From the NCBI RefSeq assembly GCF_003938655.1, contig NZ_RJJT01000002.1, forward strand, positions 62,001 to 126,000: a stretch of DNA of 64,000 nucleotides. Reading direction: 5' to 3'. This DNA is from Rhizobium pisi (GTDB lineage: Bacteria > Pseudomonadota > Alphaproteobacteria > Rhizobiales > Rhizobiaceae). Shown piece after piece: positions 55,951 to 64,000 of this stretch (the stretch's first letter is position 1; each line of letters starts with the position of its first letter). Both the position numbers and the translations under genes were made by a program. The notes under the pieces are model-generated. The model had not been told where the DNA came from and searched no databases. It saw nothing but the letters and a program-made list of their open reading frames with translations.

Positions 55951-57321
55951 TCAAGCAAACTTATCCTGAGGCGGCAGCGGGCGCGGTACCGCGCTCGCTG
56001 CTGCCGTCTCCTTGTCTGTGGCGCCAGCTGCATTTCGTTTTTGCCAGACATAGACCGGGATGCCGAGCATCAAGAGTACGAGACCATAGAGCACCGGTTC
56101 GGCACCGGAGCCGTAGAGGGTGAAGATTGCAAAGACGAAGGCGATGATCTCGATTGCGCTCACCCGCGGCATTCGCCCATGGGCGACACCCGCAATGAGG
56201 CTTCTGGCAAGCGAGCAGAAGGCATAGGGAATGACGGCGGCCATGGTGCTCAACCCGACCATGAGCCGGTAGACGGCCGCGAAACCTTCGGAGCCGATCG
56301 CCTGGACGAGCACCAAAAGCGTTGCGAACGTGGCTGAGACGATCATGCCCCATGCCGGCACGCCGCGCGGGGAGAGTCTCGCAAAAAGCGGCGGAAACAG
56401 CCCGTCCCGGGCAGCCGCCATCGGAACCTGCCCCATCAGCAAGGTCCAGCCATTGAGAGCGCCGATCGAGGAGAGCAGCACAGCAACCGAGATCGCCAGC
56501 TCGCCGGGCCGTCCCCACATGACCCCCGCGGCCTGGGAGAATGGCGCAACCGAACGAACGAGCTGTTCGCGCGGCAGGAGGCCCATCACGACAATAGTGC
56601 CCAGGAGATAGAGGGCCGCGGCGATCGAGATGCCAAGCACGGTCGAACGGGGGATGGTCCGTTCGGCATTCTCGACATCGCCTGCAGGCACGGTCGCCGA
56701 TTCCAGTCCTAGATAGGCGAACATCGTCAGTGGCGCCAGAGTTGCTACCGACTGCAACAGCGATTGTCCGCTCGGATTGAATTCGGAGAAATGCGAGGTG
56801 TCGATGAAGAGAAGGCCGATGATGGCGACGGCGCCGAAGGGAAGCAGCTTGGCATAGGTGGTGACCTGCGCAAAGACGCCCGCCGCATGAACGCCGCGGA
56901 GATTGACGAGCACGATCGCCCAGATCACGCCAAGCGTCAGCACGGTCGCGGCGAAGCGGTTGGCGAGAGCGGGGAAGAGATCGACCATTACGCCGGCAAA
57001 GGCAATGGCGATGACCGGCAGCGACGTCCAGATGGAAATCCAGTAGCCCCAGGCAATCAGGAAGCCGGCGAAATCGCCATAGGCGAGCCTCGTATAGGCA
57101 TAGGGGCCGCCGACAGCGGGCACGAGGCGCGCCAGGCGCGCAAAGGTGAGGCCGAGGCAGATCGCGCCGGCGCCCATGATGATCCAGACGATAATTGCGA
57201 GGTTGCCATAGGGCGCGACCGCGGCCGGCGAAAGATAAAAGCCCGACCCGACCATGTTTCCCACCACGATGGCGGTGCAGGCAGCAAGTCCCAGGCTCTT
57301 GCCATTTGGCGACGTTGTCAT
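55951..57321 (-). CDS. APC-family amino-acid antiporter (AdiC/ArcD-like)
   Basis: A 456-aa transporter with about 12 helices. The substrate-binding turn after helix 1 reads GNMVGSGFYLSPAAVAPYG, where the AdiC family has G-S-G-I/F. Other matches are the VPAVGGPYAYTRLAYGDFAGF segment and QVPMAAARDGLFPPLF. It probably exchanges arginine for ornithine or agmatine to serve the deiminase and decarboxylases. The start ATG 57321 has GGGGAGG upstream. Orientation is opposite to arcABC; substrate inferred from context. Confidence 0.88.
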   Translation of the reverse strand: MTTSPNGKSLGLAACTAIVVGNMVGSGFYLSPAAVAPYGNLAIIVWIIMGAGAICLGLTFARLARLVPAVGGPYAYTRLAYGDFAGFLIAWGYWISIWTSLPVIAIAFAGVMVDLFPALANRFAATVLTLGVIWAIVLVNLRGVHAAGVFAQVTTYAKLLPFGAVAIIGLLFIDTSHFSEFNPSGQSLLQSVATLAPLTMFAYLGLESATVPAGDVENAERTIPRSTVLGISIAAALYLLGTIVVMGLLPREQLVRSVAPFSQAAGVMWGRPGELAISVAVLLSSIGALNGWTLLMGQVPMAAARDGLFPPLFARLSPRGVPAWGMIVSATFATLLVLVQAIGSEGFAAVYRLMVGLSTMAAVIPYAFCSLARSLIAGVAHGRMPRVSAIEIIAFVFAIFTLYGSGAEPVLYGLVLLMLGIPVYVWQKRNAAGATDKETAAASAVPRPLPPQDKFA

Positions 57322-57627
57322 GGTCCCCTCCCCGAAAACATCCTTTCCGACGCCGATATCGTCTCGGACATCTGTTCCCGGAGGCAATCTTCCTCCCAAA
57401 GAATAGACGCCGCAATCCGGTTCAATGCGTAGTGGGTGACCCTGTTGGGATGGCCTGGATTAAAGAGCTGAAGCATGATGTCGCTCGAAAGCCGCTCCCG
57501 CTTTTCCGCATCGTGCTTCAGCTCACGTCCAGCAGACGCGAGGCGATTGATCGTACTCAATGCTTGGCTTCGGTGCCTGAGCTATCTTCCGCAAATGAAC
57601 ATCATTTAGTTCTCGGGAGTTAGAGCG
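57322..57627. promoter_or_regulatory. Divergent region between antiporter and exported-protein genes
   Basis: 306 bp carrying the FixK-type box at 57547-57560 and the TATCTT hexamer at 57583-57588. A leftward ORF (57318-57560) reads through the region, but its TTG start lies inside the box and has no ribosome site, so it is not accepted as a gene. Confidence 0.55.
57547..57560 (+). promoter_or_regulatory. Near-consensus FNR/FixK box upstream of an exported-protein gene
   Basis: TTGAT-CGTA-CTCAA matches the consensus at 9 of 10 positions. TATCTT at 57583-57588 lies at the same distance (hexamer starting 29.5 bp from the box centre) as at the other strong boxes. It should drive the gene at 57628. 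Confidence 0.65.
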
Positions 57628-57987
57628 ATGAAGATGGCCATGATCATTGGACTTGCCGTATTGACTGCCGCCACCGGAATTGCCCCGGTCGAGGCCCAGC
57701 AGACCCGACGCGAATATCGGAGAATGAACTGGAGTGAGAATCTGCCCGAGGCGGTGCGAACTTATCACGACAGACGATTCACGATCGTTAGCTACAGGAT
57801 GGCAGAATTTTCGGAGACCGGCTCACACCCCAAACAGGGAAGTGAAGAACACGTCAAAGCCCTCAGAGACGCAGTTCGCGCGAACAAATGGCTTACAGCC
57901 CAACTCAAGGCCAAGAAGCTTACCGCGAACGACATCGAATGGGTCTCGCGGGCACGCAACGGCAACATGACCTTCTATACAAAATGA
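57628..57987 (+). CDS. Hypothetical exported protein
   Basis: A 119-aa protein with a Sec signal (MKMAMIIGLAVLTAATGIAP ending VEAQQ). The mature part is basic and helical, for example EEHVKALRDAVRANKWLTAQ followed by LKAKKLTANDIEWVSRARNG. No family recognised. GGGAGT lies upstream of the ATG. It sits behind a FixK-type box in the arginine region, so a microaerobic periplasmic role is possible. Confidence 0.7.
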   Translation: MKMAMIIGLAVLTAATGIAPVEAQQTRREYRRMNWSENLPEAVRTYHDRRFTIVSYRMAEFSETGSHPKQGSEEHVKALRDAVRANKWLTAQLKAKKLTANDIEWVSRARNGNMTFYTK

Positions 57988-58186
57988 GCGGCATCTGTTC
58001 CGGGTAAATTTCAGGCTGGGCAGCTCTGCGCGGCCTTGCCTGCTCGTCCACCGGATGACCGGCCGGCTGCCATAGCGCGACTGCGGCCGGCAACGGATAA
58101 AAGCAAAACCACCCCGTTTCACACCTCGTCTCCCCTTCACGATCAGCATAAAACGATTGGAACGAAGGGTGTCGGAGGCGGGGGCA

Positions 58187-59116
58187 ATGAGGTTAGACGA
58201 GCAGGGATTTCTCAGAATCTCGATCGCGGCGACGGTTGTGGTCGCTACACTCGGCGTGGTTTTCGGCATTCTTTCCGGATCGTTCTCCATCGCTTTCGAC
58301 GGCGTTTATTCGCTGGCCGATGCGGCGATGACCGGGCTAGCGCTCTGGGTTTCCAGCCTGATCATACAATCGACGCAGAGCGACGCACGGTCGGGCAGAA
58401 TCCGAAACCGCTTTACCATGGGCTTCTGGCATCTGGAGCCCATCGTGCTGATGCTCAATGGCTGCCTGCTGATGACGGTCGCCGTCTATGCGCTGATCAG
58501 CGCGGTCATTAGCATCCTGAGCGGTGGCCACGAACTGCAATTCGGCATGGCGGTCGCCTATTCCGCGGCGACCCTGCTTGTCTGCGCCGCTATGGCTTTC
58601 CTTGGCATTAGGCTGAACGCCAGCATCAAATCCGATTTCATCTCGCTGGACATCAAGGCCTGGATCATGTCCGGCGGCATCGCGTTAGCGCTGCTGATTG
58701 CATTTCTGATCGGCATGGCCGTGCAGGCGACGCCGGTCGCATGGGTCGCCAGCTATATGGACCCCGCGGTTCTGGCGCTGGTCTGCCTGGTCATGATCCC
58801 GCTTCCGATCGGCACCGTCTGGAGGGCGTTGAGCGAGATCCTGCTGATCGCCCCTGTCGACCTTCAGGAGCATGTCGACCGCGTCGCCTCGGAAACGGTT
58901 CGCCGCCTCGGCTTCCTTTCGCACCGCGCCTATGTCGCCCGGGTCGGTCGCGCAATGCAGATCGAACTCTACTTCATCGTGCCGGAAGGACTTCCGGCAA
59001 AGACTGTAGAGGAATGGGACGCACTCCGCGACGAGATAGGGGCCGCGATCGGAGACGAGAGCGCCAATCGCTGGCTGACGATTGCCTTCACGGCCGATGC
59101 GGAATGGGCCGAATAG
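58187..59116 (+). CDS. Cation diffusion facilitator family transporter
   Basis: A 309-aa membrane protein with six hydrophobic helices and a C-terminal cytoplasmic domain. The helix-2 metal motif is FDGVYSLADAAMTGLALWVS, where aspartates occupy the usual positions; the helix-5 counterpart is SDFISLDIKAWIMSG. It exports divalent metals against the proton gradient; the metal is not predictable. The start ATG 58187 has GGAGGCGG upstream. It stands between the exported-protein gene and the decarboxylases on the same strand. Confidence 0.85.
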   Translation: MRLDEQGFLRISIAATVVVATLGVVFGILSGSFSIAFDGVYSLADAAMTGLALWVSSLIIQSTQSDARSGRIRNRFTMGFWHLEPIVLMLNGCLLMTVAVYALISAVISILSGGHELQFGMAVAYSAATLLVCAAMAFLGIRLNASIKSDFISLDIKAWIMSGGIALALLIAFLIGMAVQATPVAWVASYMDPAVLALVCLVMIPLPIGTVWRALSEILLIAPVDLQEHVDRVASETVRRLGFLSHRAYVARVGRAMQIELYFIVPEGLPAKTVEEWDALRDEIGAAIGDESANRWLTIAFTADAEWAE

Positions 59117-59160
59117 GCCGGCATCAGCGTTCCACCGATATCGAAATGCTTTGCCTCACG

Positions 59161-59174
59161 TTGATTGCAATCAA
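59161..59174 (+). promoter_or_regulatory. Perfect FNR/FixK box upstream of the decarboxylase operon
   Basis: TTGAT-TGCA-ATCAA matches the consensus exactly and is fully palindromic. TACGAT at 59197-59202 sits at the class II -10 position. This places the transcript start near 59209, about 60 bp before the ATG at 59272. It is the strongest regulatory site in the window. Confidence 0.8.
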
Positions 59175-59271
59175 CGACGGTGCACCACCCGTCATGTACG
59201 ATCCCTCCAGCTGAGATGCGCATCGCTGCAGAGCGGTCACGGCCTTTGGCCCTCGGTTTCCGGAGGAACGC

Positions 59272-61533
59272 ATGGAATTCCAGAAGGCATTTCCGATAGC
59301 CGTTATCGACGAGGACTTTGATGGCAAGAGCGCTGCCGGACGCGGCATGCGCGATCTGGCGGCCGCAATCGAAAAGGAAGGCTTCCGGATCGTCTCCGGC
59401 GTTTCCTACGAGGATGCGCGGCGCCTCGTGCATATCTTCAACACCGAATCCTGCTGGCTGGTTTCCGTCGACGGGACCGAGGACAAGACCACGCGCTGGC
59501 AGCTATTGGGAGAGGTGCTGGCCGCAAAGCGGCAGAGGAACGACCGCCTGCCGATTTTCCTCTTTGGCGATGATACGACCGCGGAAGACGTCCCCGCCGG
59601 GGTGCTGCGCCACGCCAACGCCTTCTTTCGGCTGTTCGAGGATACGGCGGAATTCATGGCGCGCGCCATAGCGCAGGCTGCCCGCAACTATCTCGACCAG
59701 CTGCCGCCGCCGATGTTCAAGGCGCTGATGGACTACACGCTCGAGGGCGCCTATTCCTGGCATACGCCCGGCCACGGCGGCGGTGTCGCTTTCCGCAAGA
59801 GCCCCGTCGGCCAGCTCTTCTATACTTTCTTCGGTGAAAACACGCTGCGATCCGATATCTCCGTATCGGTCGGCAGCGTCGGTTCGCTGCTGGATCATGT
59901 CGGGCCGATCGCCGAGGGCGAGCGCAATGCCGCACGCATCTTTGGCACGGACGAGACCCTGTTTGTGGTCGGCGGCACGTCGACGGCAAACAAGATCGTA
60001 TGGCATGGCATGGTCGGGCGCGGCGATCTGGTGCTGTGCGACCGCAACTGCCACAAGTCCATCCTGCACTCGCTGATCATGACGGGCGCAACACCCATCT
60101 ATCTCACGCCGTCGCGCAACGGGCTCGGCATCATTGGCCCGATCTCGAAGGACCAGTTCACGCCCGAGGCAATCGCGCAGAAGATTTCCGCGAGCCCCTT
60201 TGCCGGGCAGACGAGCGGCAAGGTCCGGCTGATGGTCATCACCAATTCGACCTATGACGGCCTCTGCTACAATGTCGATGCGATCAAGGCATCGCTCGGC
60301 GACGCAGTCGAGGTGCTGCATTTCGACGAGGCCTGGTACGCATATGCCAATTTCCATGAATTCTACGATGGCTTCCACGGCATCTCGTCGAACCTGCCCA
60401 CCCGATCGCAGAACGCCATCACCTTTGCCACGCACTCGACGCACAAGCTGCTCGCCGCTCTTTCGCAGGCCTCGATGATCCATATCCAGCATGCCAAGAA
60501 CAAGCGTCTCGACGTCACCCGCTTCAACGAAGCCTTCATGATGCACACCTCGACCTCGCCGCAATACGGCATCATTGCCTCCTGCGATGTCGCAGCCGCA
60601 ATGATGGAGCAGCCTGCCGGGCGCGCGTTGGTGCAGGAGACGATCGACGAGGCGATCAGCTTCCGCCGGGCGATGAACACGATGAGGCAACAGACGGATG
60701 GCAGCTGGTGGTTCGATGTCTGGGAGCCGGCGGTTGCCGAGCAGACGCCGAGCGATACCCATGCCGACTGGGTTCTGAAGCCTGATGATGCCTGGCATGG
60801 ATTTACCGCCCTTGCCGAAAACCACGTCATGGTCGACCCGATCAAGGTCACCATCCTGTCGCCGGGCCTCTCGGCAAGCGGCGTCATGGACGAGCATGGC
60901 ATACCGGCCGCCGTCATTACCAAGTTCCTGTCGTCGCGACGCATCGAGATTGAAAAGACCGGCCTCTATTCCTTTCTGGTGCTTTTCTCGATGGGCATTA
61001 CCCGCGGCAAATGGAGCACGCTCGTCACCGAACTCCTCAACTTCAAAGATCTCTATGACGCCAATGCGCCTTTGACCCGAGCGCTGCCGGCGCTCGCCGC
61101 TGGACATCCGGAAGCCTATGCCGGCATGGGGCTGAAAGATCTCTGCGAACAGATTCATTCGATCTATCGCAAGGACGATGTGCCGAAGGCACAGCGCGAG
61201 ATGTACACGGTCTTACCCGAAATGGCGCTGCGTCCGGCAGATGCCTACGACAGGCTGGTCAAGGGCCGGATCGAGAGTGTCGAGATCGACAATCTCATGG
61301 ACCGCATCCTTGCCGTGATGATCGTACCCTATCCGCCGGGAATTCCGCTGATCATGCCGGGCGAGCGGATTACCCAGTCGACGAAGTCCATTCAGGACTA
61401 TCTGCTGTACGCCCGTGATTTCGACCGGAAGTTCCCCGGTTTCGAGACCGACATCCACGGCCTTCGCTTCGCGCCCGGTGACGGCGGTCGCCGCTATCTT
61501 GTCGATTGCATTGCAGGGGAGGAGCAGGAATGA
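59272..61533 (+). CDS. Orn/Lys/Arg decarboxylase, first of tandem pair
   Basis: A 753-aa fold-type-I PLP enzyme of the biodegradative family (AdiA/CadA/SpeF class). An N-terminal wing domain (PIAVIDEDFDGKSAAGRGM) resembles a receiver. The core has AYSWHTPGHGGGVAFRKSP, VVGGTSTANKIVWH and the PLP-binding lysine K392 in THSTHKLLAALSQASMIH. It decarboxylates arginine, ornithine or lysine, consuming a proton. GGAGGAA precedes the ATG. Its stop overlaps the next start. Confidence 0.92.
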   Translation: MEFQKAFPIAVIDEDFDGKSAAGRGMRDLAAAIEKEGFRIVSGVSYEDARRLVHIFNTESCWLVSVDGTEDKTTRWQLLGEVLAAKRQRNDRLPIFLFGDDTTAEDVPAGVLRHANAFFRLFEDTAEFMARAIAQAARNYLDQLPPPMFKALMDYTLEGAYSWHTPGHGGGVAFRKSPVGQLFYTFFGENTLRSDISVSVGSVGSLLDHVGPIAEGERNAARIFGTDETLFVVGGTSTANKIVWHGMVGRGDLVLCDRNCHKSILHSLIMTGATPIYLTPSRNGLGIIGPISKDQFTPEAIAQKISASPFAGQTSGKVRLMVITNSTYDGLCYNVDAIKASLGDAVEVLHFDEAWYAYANFHEFYDGFHGISSNLPTRSQNAITFATHSTHKLLAALSQASMIHIQHAKNKRLDVTRFNEAFMMHTSTSPQYGIIASCDVAAAMMEQPAGRALVQETIDEAISFRRAMNTMRQQTDGSWWFDVWEPAVAEQTPSDTHADWVLKPDDAWHGFTALAENHVMVDPIKVTILSPGLSASGVMDEHGIPAAVITKFLSSRRIEIEKTGLYSFLVLFSMGITRGKWSTLVTELLNFKDLYDANAPLTRALPALAAGHPEAYAGMGLKDLCEQIHSIYRKDDVPKAQREMYTVLPEMALRPADAYDRLVKGRIESVEIDNLMDRILAVMIVPYPPGIPLIMPGERITQSTKSIQDYLLYARDFDRKFPGFETDIHGLRFAPGDGGRRYLVDCIAGEEQE

Positions 61534-63893
61534 TCCCGCGCGATGTAAAATCTCCGACGGTCGCCATACCGTTTCACAAGATGCTGAAGATCGTGGCCGT
61601 CATCGACCGTGATAATTCTCAGGCCCAGGAACTGGTGGCACAGATTACCGCCCAGGGTTTCCATGTAGAACTACGCAACGACTATTCCGCTGATGCATCT
61701 GAGGATGCTGACGTCGGCGCCTACATCGGATCGGTCGAGGGCGGCAAGCTGCCGGCGGCGCGCAGCTTCCTTCGATCCGTGAGAGATATCGGTTTTCGCA
61801 CGCCAATTTGGGCAATGGCGGATACGCTGACGATTGCGGATATGGATGTCGTCGAGATGGCCGGCGAGGTGGATGGCTTCGTCTATCTCGGCCAGCAGAC
61901 GCCGACCTTCTATGCCAAGCAGATCGTGTCCAGTGCGATCAATTACGGCAAGTCTTTGCTGCCACCCTTCTTCGGCGGCATGATGGCCTATGACGGCGAG
62001 GCGAATATCGCCTTCGATTGCCCGGGGCATCAGGGCGGCCAGTTCTATCGGAAGTCGCCGGCCGGCCAGCTCTTCTTCAAATATTTCGGAGAGAGCATTT
62101 TCCGCAACGATCTCTGCAATGCCGATGTCGATCTCGGCGACCTCCTCATCCATGAAGGCCCTGCCGTCGAGGCACAGAAGCAGGCGGCGCGCATCTTCGG
62201 TGCGGATCGCACCTATTTCATTCTCAACGGCACGAGCACCTCCAACAAGGTGGTCGCCAATGCGGTGCTGCGAAGCGGCGATCTCGTGCTTTTCGATCGC
62301 AACAATCACAAATCCCTGCATCAGGGCGCGCTCGTGCAGGCTGGCGCCATCCCAATCTATCTGCCGACGGCCCGCAATTCCTTCGGCATGATCGGGGCTG
62401 TCGACTGGGCAGCCTGGGACGAGGCTTGGTTGCGGCAAAAGATAGAGGAACATCCGCTCATCACCGATAAGAGCCGCGCGAGCGCTGAAAGGCCTTTCCG
62501 CCTGGCCTGCATCCAGCTCGCGACCTATGACGGCACGATCTACAATGTGCGACAGGTGATGGAGAAGATCGGCCATCTCTGCGACTATGTGCTCTGGGAC
62601 GAGGCCTGGATCGGCTACAACGCCTTCCATCCGCTCTTCCAGGGCCACAGCCCAATGCGGCTGAAAGACCTGCGGGCGGATATGCCGGGACTGTTCTCAA
62701 CGCAGTCCGTGCACAAGCAGGGCGCCGGTTTCTCCCAGGCTTCGCAGATCCACAAACGCGACGAACATATCAAGGGCCAGCGCCGGTTCGTCGAACACAA
62801 GCGCTTCAATGAATCGCTGCTGATGCATGTTTCGACCTCTCCCTTCTATCCGCTCTTCGCCTCGCTTGACGTCAACGCCAAGGTGCACGAGGGCCAGGCG
62901 GGTGAGATGCTCTGGGACCGCTGCATCGAGCTTGGGATCGAAGTTCGCAAGAAGCTGCGCGGTTTCGTTGAGCACTACGAAACCAAGGCCGCAGGCGCAG
63001 AAGAGAAATGGTTCTTCGATCCTTTCGTGCCGGACAAGGTCACCATTTCGGGCTCAAAACATACCAACGACCTTGAAGCCGTGCGGTGGGAGGATGTGTC
63101 CACGGACGTGCTCAAGCGCGAGCAGCAATGCTGGCGGTTCGATCCGCAGGCAAAGTGGCACGGCTTTGCCGGATATGCGCCTGAATATACGATGGTCGAT
63201 CCCAACAAGCTTACGCTGCTGACACCCGGCATCGACCGCAAGACCGGCGAATATCGCGAGTTCGGCATTCCGGCGACTGTGGTCGCCAACTATCTGCGCG
63301 AACAGCGGGTCGTGCCGGAAAAATGCGATCTCAACAGTCTTCTCTTCCTGCTGACACCGGCGGAGGACGAGAGCAAGCTGAACACGCTCGTCGCCAAGCT
63401 GGTCAAGTTCAAGAATCTCTGGGATCGCGACGCACCGCTGCAGGAGGTGCTGCCGACCGTCTTTGCGGCCAATCGAGAGCGCTATGCCGGCTATACGGTC
63501 CGCCAGGTCTGCCGCGAGATGCATTCCTTCTATCGCGAGGCGGGCGTCAAAGAGCTGCAGCGTCTCTGCTTCCGCTCCGAAAGTTTTCCGGAACCGGCTA
63601 TCGCTCCCAAGCAGGCCTATGAAGCGCTGGTCGCCAACGATGTCGACTATGTGCCGCTGACGCAGGCTGCCGGCCGCATTTCGGCAACGCTGGCGCTGAT
63701 CTATCCGCCAGGGATCGGCGTGATCGTTCCCGGCGAGCGCTGGGACGACAGGGCGCGCCCGATGCGGGACTATTTCCTGGCTTTCGAAGAGTCTTTCAAC
63801 CGATTTCCGGGGTTCAATTACGAAGTCCAGGGCGTGTTCCAGGAAAGGATCGGCGGGCGGATCAAATTCCACACATATGTCGTGCGCGAGTAG
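61530..63893 (+). CDS. Orn/Lys/Arg decarboxylase, second of tandem pair
   Basis: A 787-aa paralogue of the preceding enzyme. The wing domain starts LKIVAVIDRDNSQAQELVAQ; the core has IAFDCPGHQGGQFYRKSPAG, LNGTSTSNKVVAN and the PLP lysine K396 in TQSVHKQGAGFSQASQIHK. The two enzymes differ widely, so different substrates are likely (for example arginine and ornithine). ATG 61530 overlaps the previous stop (ATGA) and has GGGGAGGAG upstream. Confidence 0.92.
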   Translation: MIPRDVKSPTVAIPFHKMLKIVAVIDRDNSQAQELVAQITAQGFHVELRNDYSADASEDADVGAYIGSVEGGKLPAARSFLRSVRDIGFRTPIWAMADTLTIADMDVVEMAGEVDGFVYLGQQTPTFYAKQIVSSAINYGKSLLPPFFGGMMAYDGEANIAFDCPGHQGGQFYRKSPAGQLFFKYFGESIFRNDLCNADVDLGDLLIHEGPAVEAQKQAARIFGADRTYFILNGTSTSNKVVANAVLRSGDLVLFDRNNHKSLHQGALVQAGAIPIYLPTARNSFGMIGAVDWAAWDEAWLRQKIEEHPLITDKSRASAERPFRLACIQLATYDGTIYNVRQVMEKIGHLCDYVLWDEAWIGYNAFHPLFQGHSPMRLKDLRADMPGLFSTQSVHKQGAGFSQASQIHKRDEHIKGQRRFVEHKRFNESLLMHVSTSPFYPLFASLDVNAKVHEGQAGEMLWDRCIELGIEVRKKLRGFVEHYETKAAGAEEKWFFDPFVPDKVTISGSKHTNDLEAVRWEDVSTDVLKREQQCWRFDPQAKWHGFAGYAPEYTMVDPNKLTLLTPGIDRKTGEYREFGIPATVVANYLREQRVVPEKCDLNSLLFLLTPAEDESKLNTLVAKLVKFKNLWDRDAPLQEVLPTVFAANRERYAGYTVRQVCREMHSFYREAGVKELQRLCFRSESFPEPAIAPKQAYEALVANDVDYVPLTQAAGRISATLALIYPPGIGVIVPGERWDDRARPMRDYFLAFEESFNRFPGFNYEVQGVFQERIGGRIKFHTYVVRE

Positions 63894-63912
63894 ACGCAGG
63901 GAGGGTTTCGTC

Positions 63913-64000
63913 ATGACCGACAACACAATGCATCTCGCGGCCGAGGCCACGACCAAGAAAAAGATGAACCTGATGCAGCTCACCTTCATCGTTGCCGTCA
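63913..64000 (+). CDS. Amino-acid/polyamine antiporter, N-terminal part (PotE-like)
   Basis: The first 29 codons of a gene cut by the window end. The translation contains KKKMNLMQLTFIVAV, which aligns with the start of PotE/CadB-type antiporters just before their first helix. GGGAGGG lies upstream of the ATG. Located right after two decarboxylases, it should exchange an amino acid for the matching polyamine. Only the N-terminus is available. Confidence 0.65.
   Translation, partial: MTDNTMHLAAEATTKKKMNLMQLTFIVAV

Noticed and set aside
57318..57560. 80-codon leftward ORF ending at the antiporter start in an ATGA-like overlap
   Set aside because: Its codon use is plausible, but the TTG start lies inside a FixK-type box, no ribosome site precedes it and no family is recognised.
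59503..61158. 551-codon leftward ORF
   Set aside because: It is antisense to the first decarboxylase, whose motifs and PLP lysine are clear.

Overview
The window is high-GC, densely packed alphaproteobacterial DNA that reads as Rhizobium (R. leguminosarum/R. etli type). The reasons are a full rhizobial glycerol ABC-transporter/glp operon, an arginine deiminase (arc) cluster next to FixK- and FixL/FixJ-like regulators, a RIME-type rhizobial palindromic repeat, and many ABC uptake systems. It looks like an accessory replicon or a catabolic island; the sequence alone cannot say which.

Region 1 (1-13 kb) holds the end of a pcm gene and a short possible esterase remnant, then a divergent catabolic locus. 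Leftward run a peptide-type ABC transporter (SBP, two permeases, two ATPases), a DUF1537 four-carbon acid sugar kinase and a FadR-type GntR regulator. Rightward run a DapA/NanA-family aldolase, a cytoplasmic BNR/sialidase-like hydrolase, an Fe-type alcohol dehydrogenase and a PdxA2-like dehydrogenase. The kinase/PdxA2 pair implies degradation of a four-carbon acid sugar to a triose phosphate. The parent substrate is unknown, and this is the best candidate here for an undescribed pathway.

Region 2 (13-30 kb) starts with a probably frameshifted HTH gene and an orphan ribose-type ABC transporter. The leftward glycerol operon follows, in the order glpR, glpD, glpS, glpT, glpP, glpQ, glpU, glpV, glpK. 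Helically phased direct repeats upstream of glpD and glpR look like GlpR operators.

Region 3 (29-46 kb) is a mixed stretch: EamA exporter with LysR regulator, hydrolase, GNAT, DUF992, lipoprotein, EF-hand protein, DUF1328, VOC protein, ABC-F ATPase, aldose-1-epimerase-like protein, an EmrAB-type efflux pair with a TetR regulator, a lipoprotein hydrolase and an MscS channel.

Region 4 (46-64 kb) appears to be an oxygen-responsive arginine/polyamine region. It contains a FixK-like regulator, two paralogous cyclase-like membrane proteins, a FixL/FixJ-type two-component pair, arcABC, an amino-acid antiporter, a CDF transporter, two tandem Orn/Lys/Arg decarboxylases and the start of a PotE-like antiporter. 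Four FNR/FixK boxes (one perfect) lie upstream of rightward genes here. Each is followed about 30 bp later by a -10-like hexamer, so the region may be one microaerobic arginine-catabolism and acid-resistance regulon.
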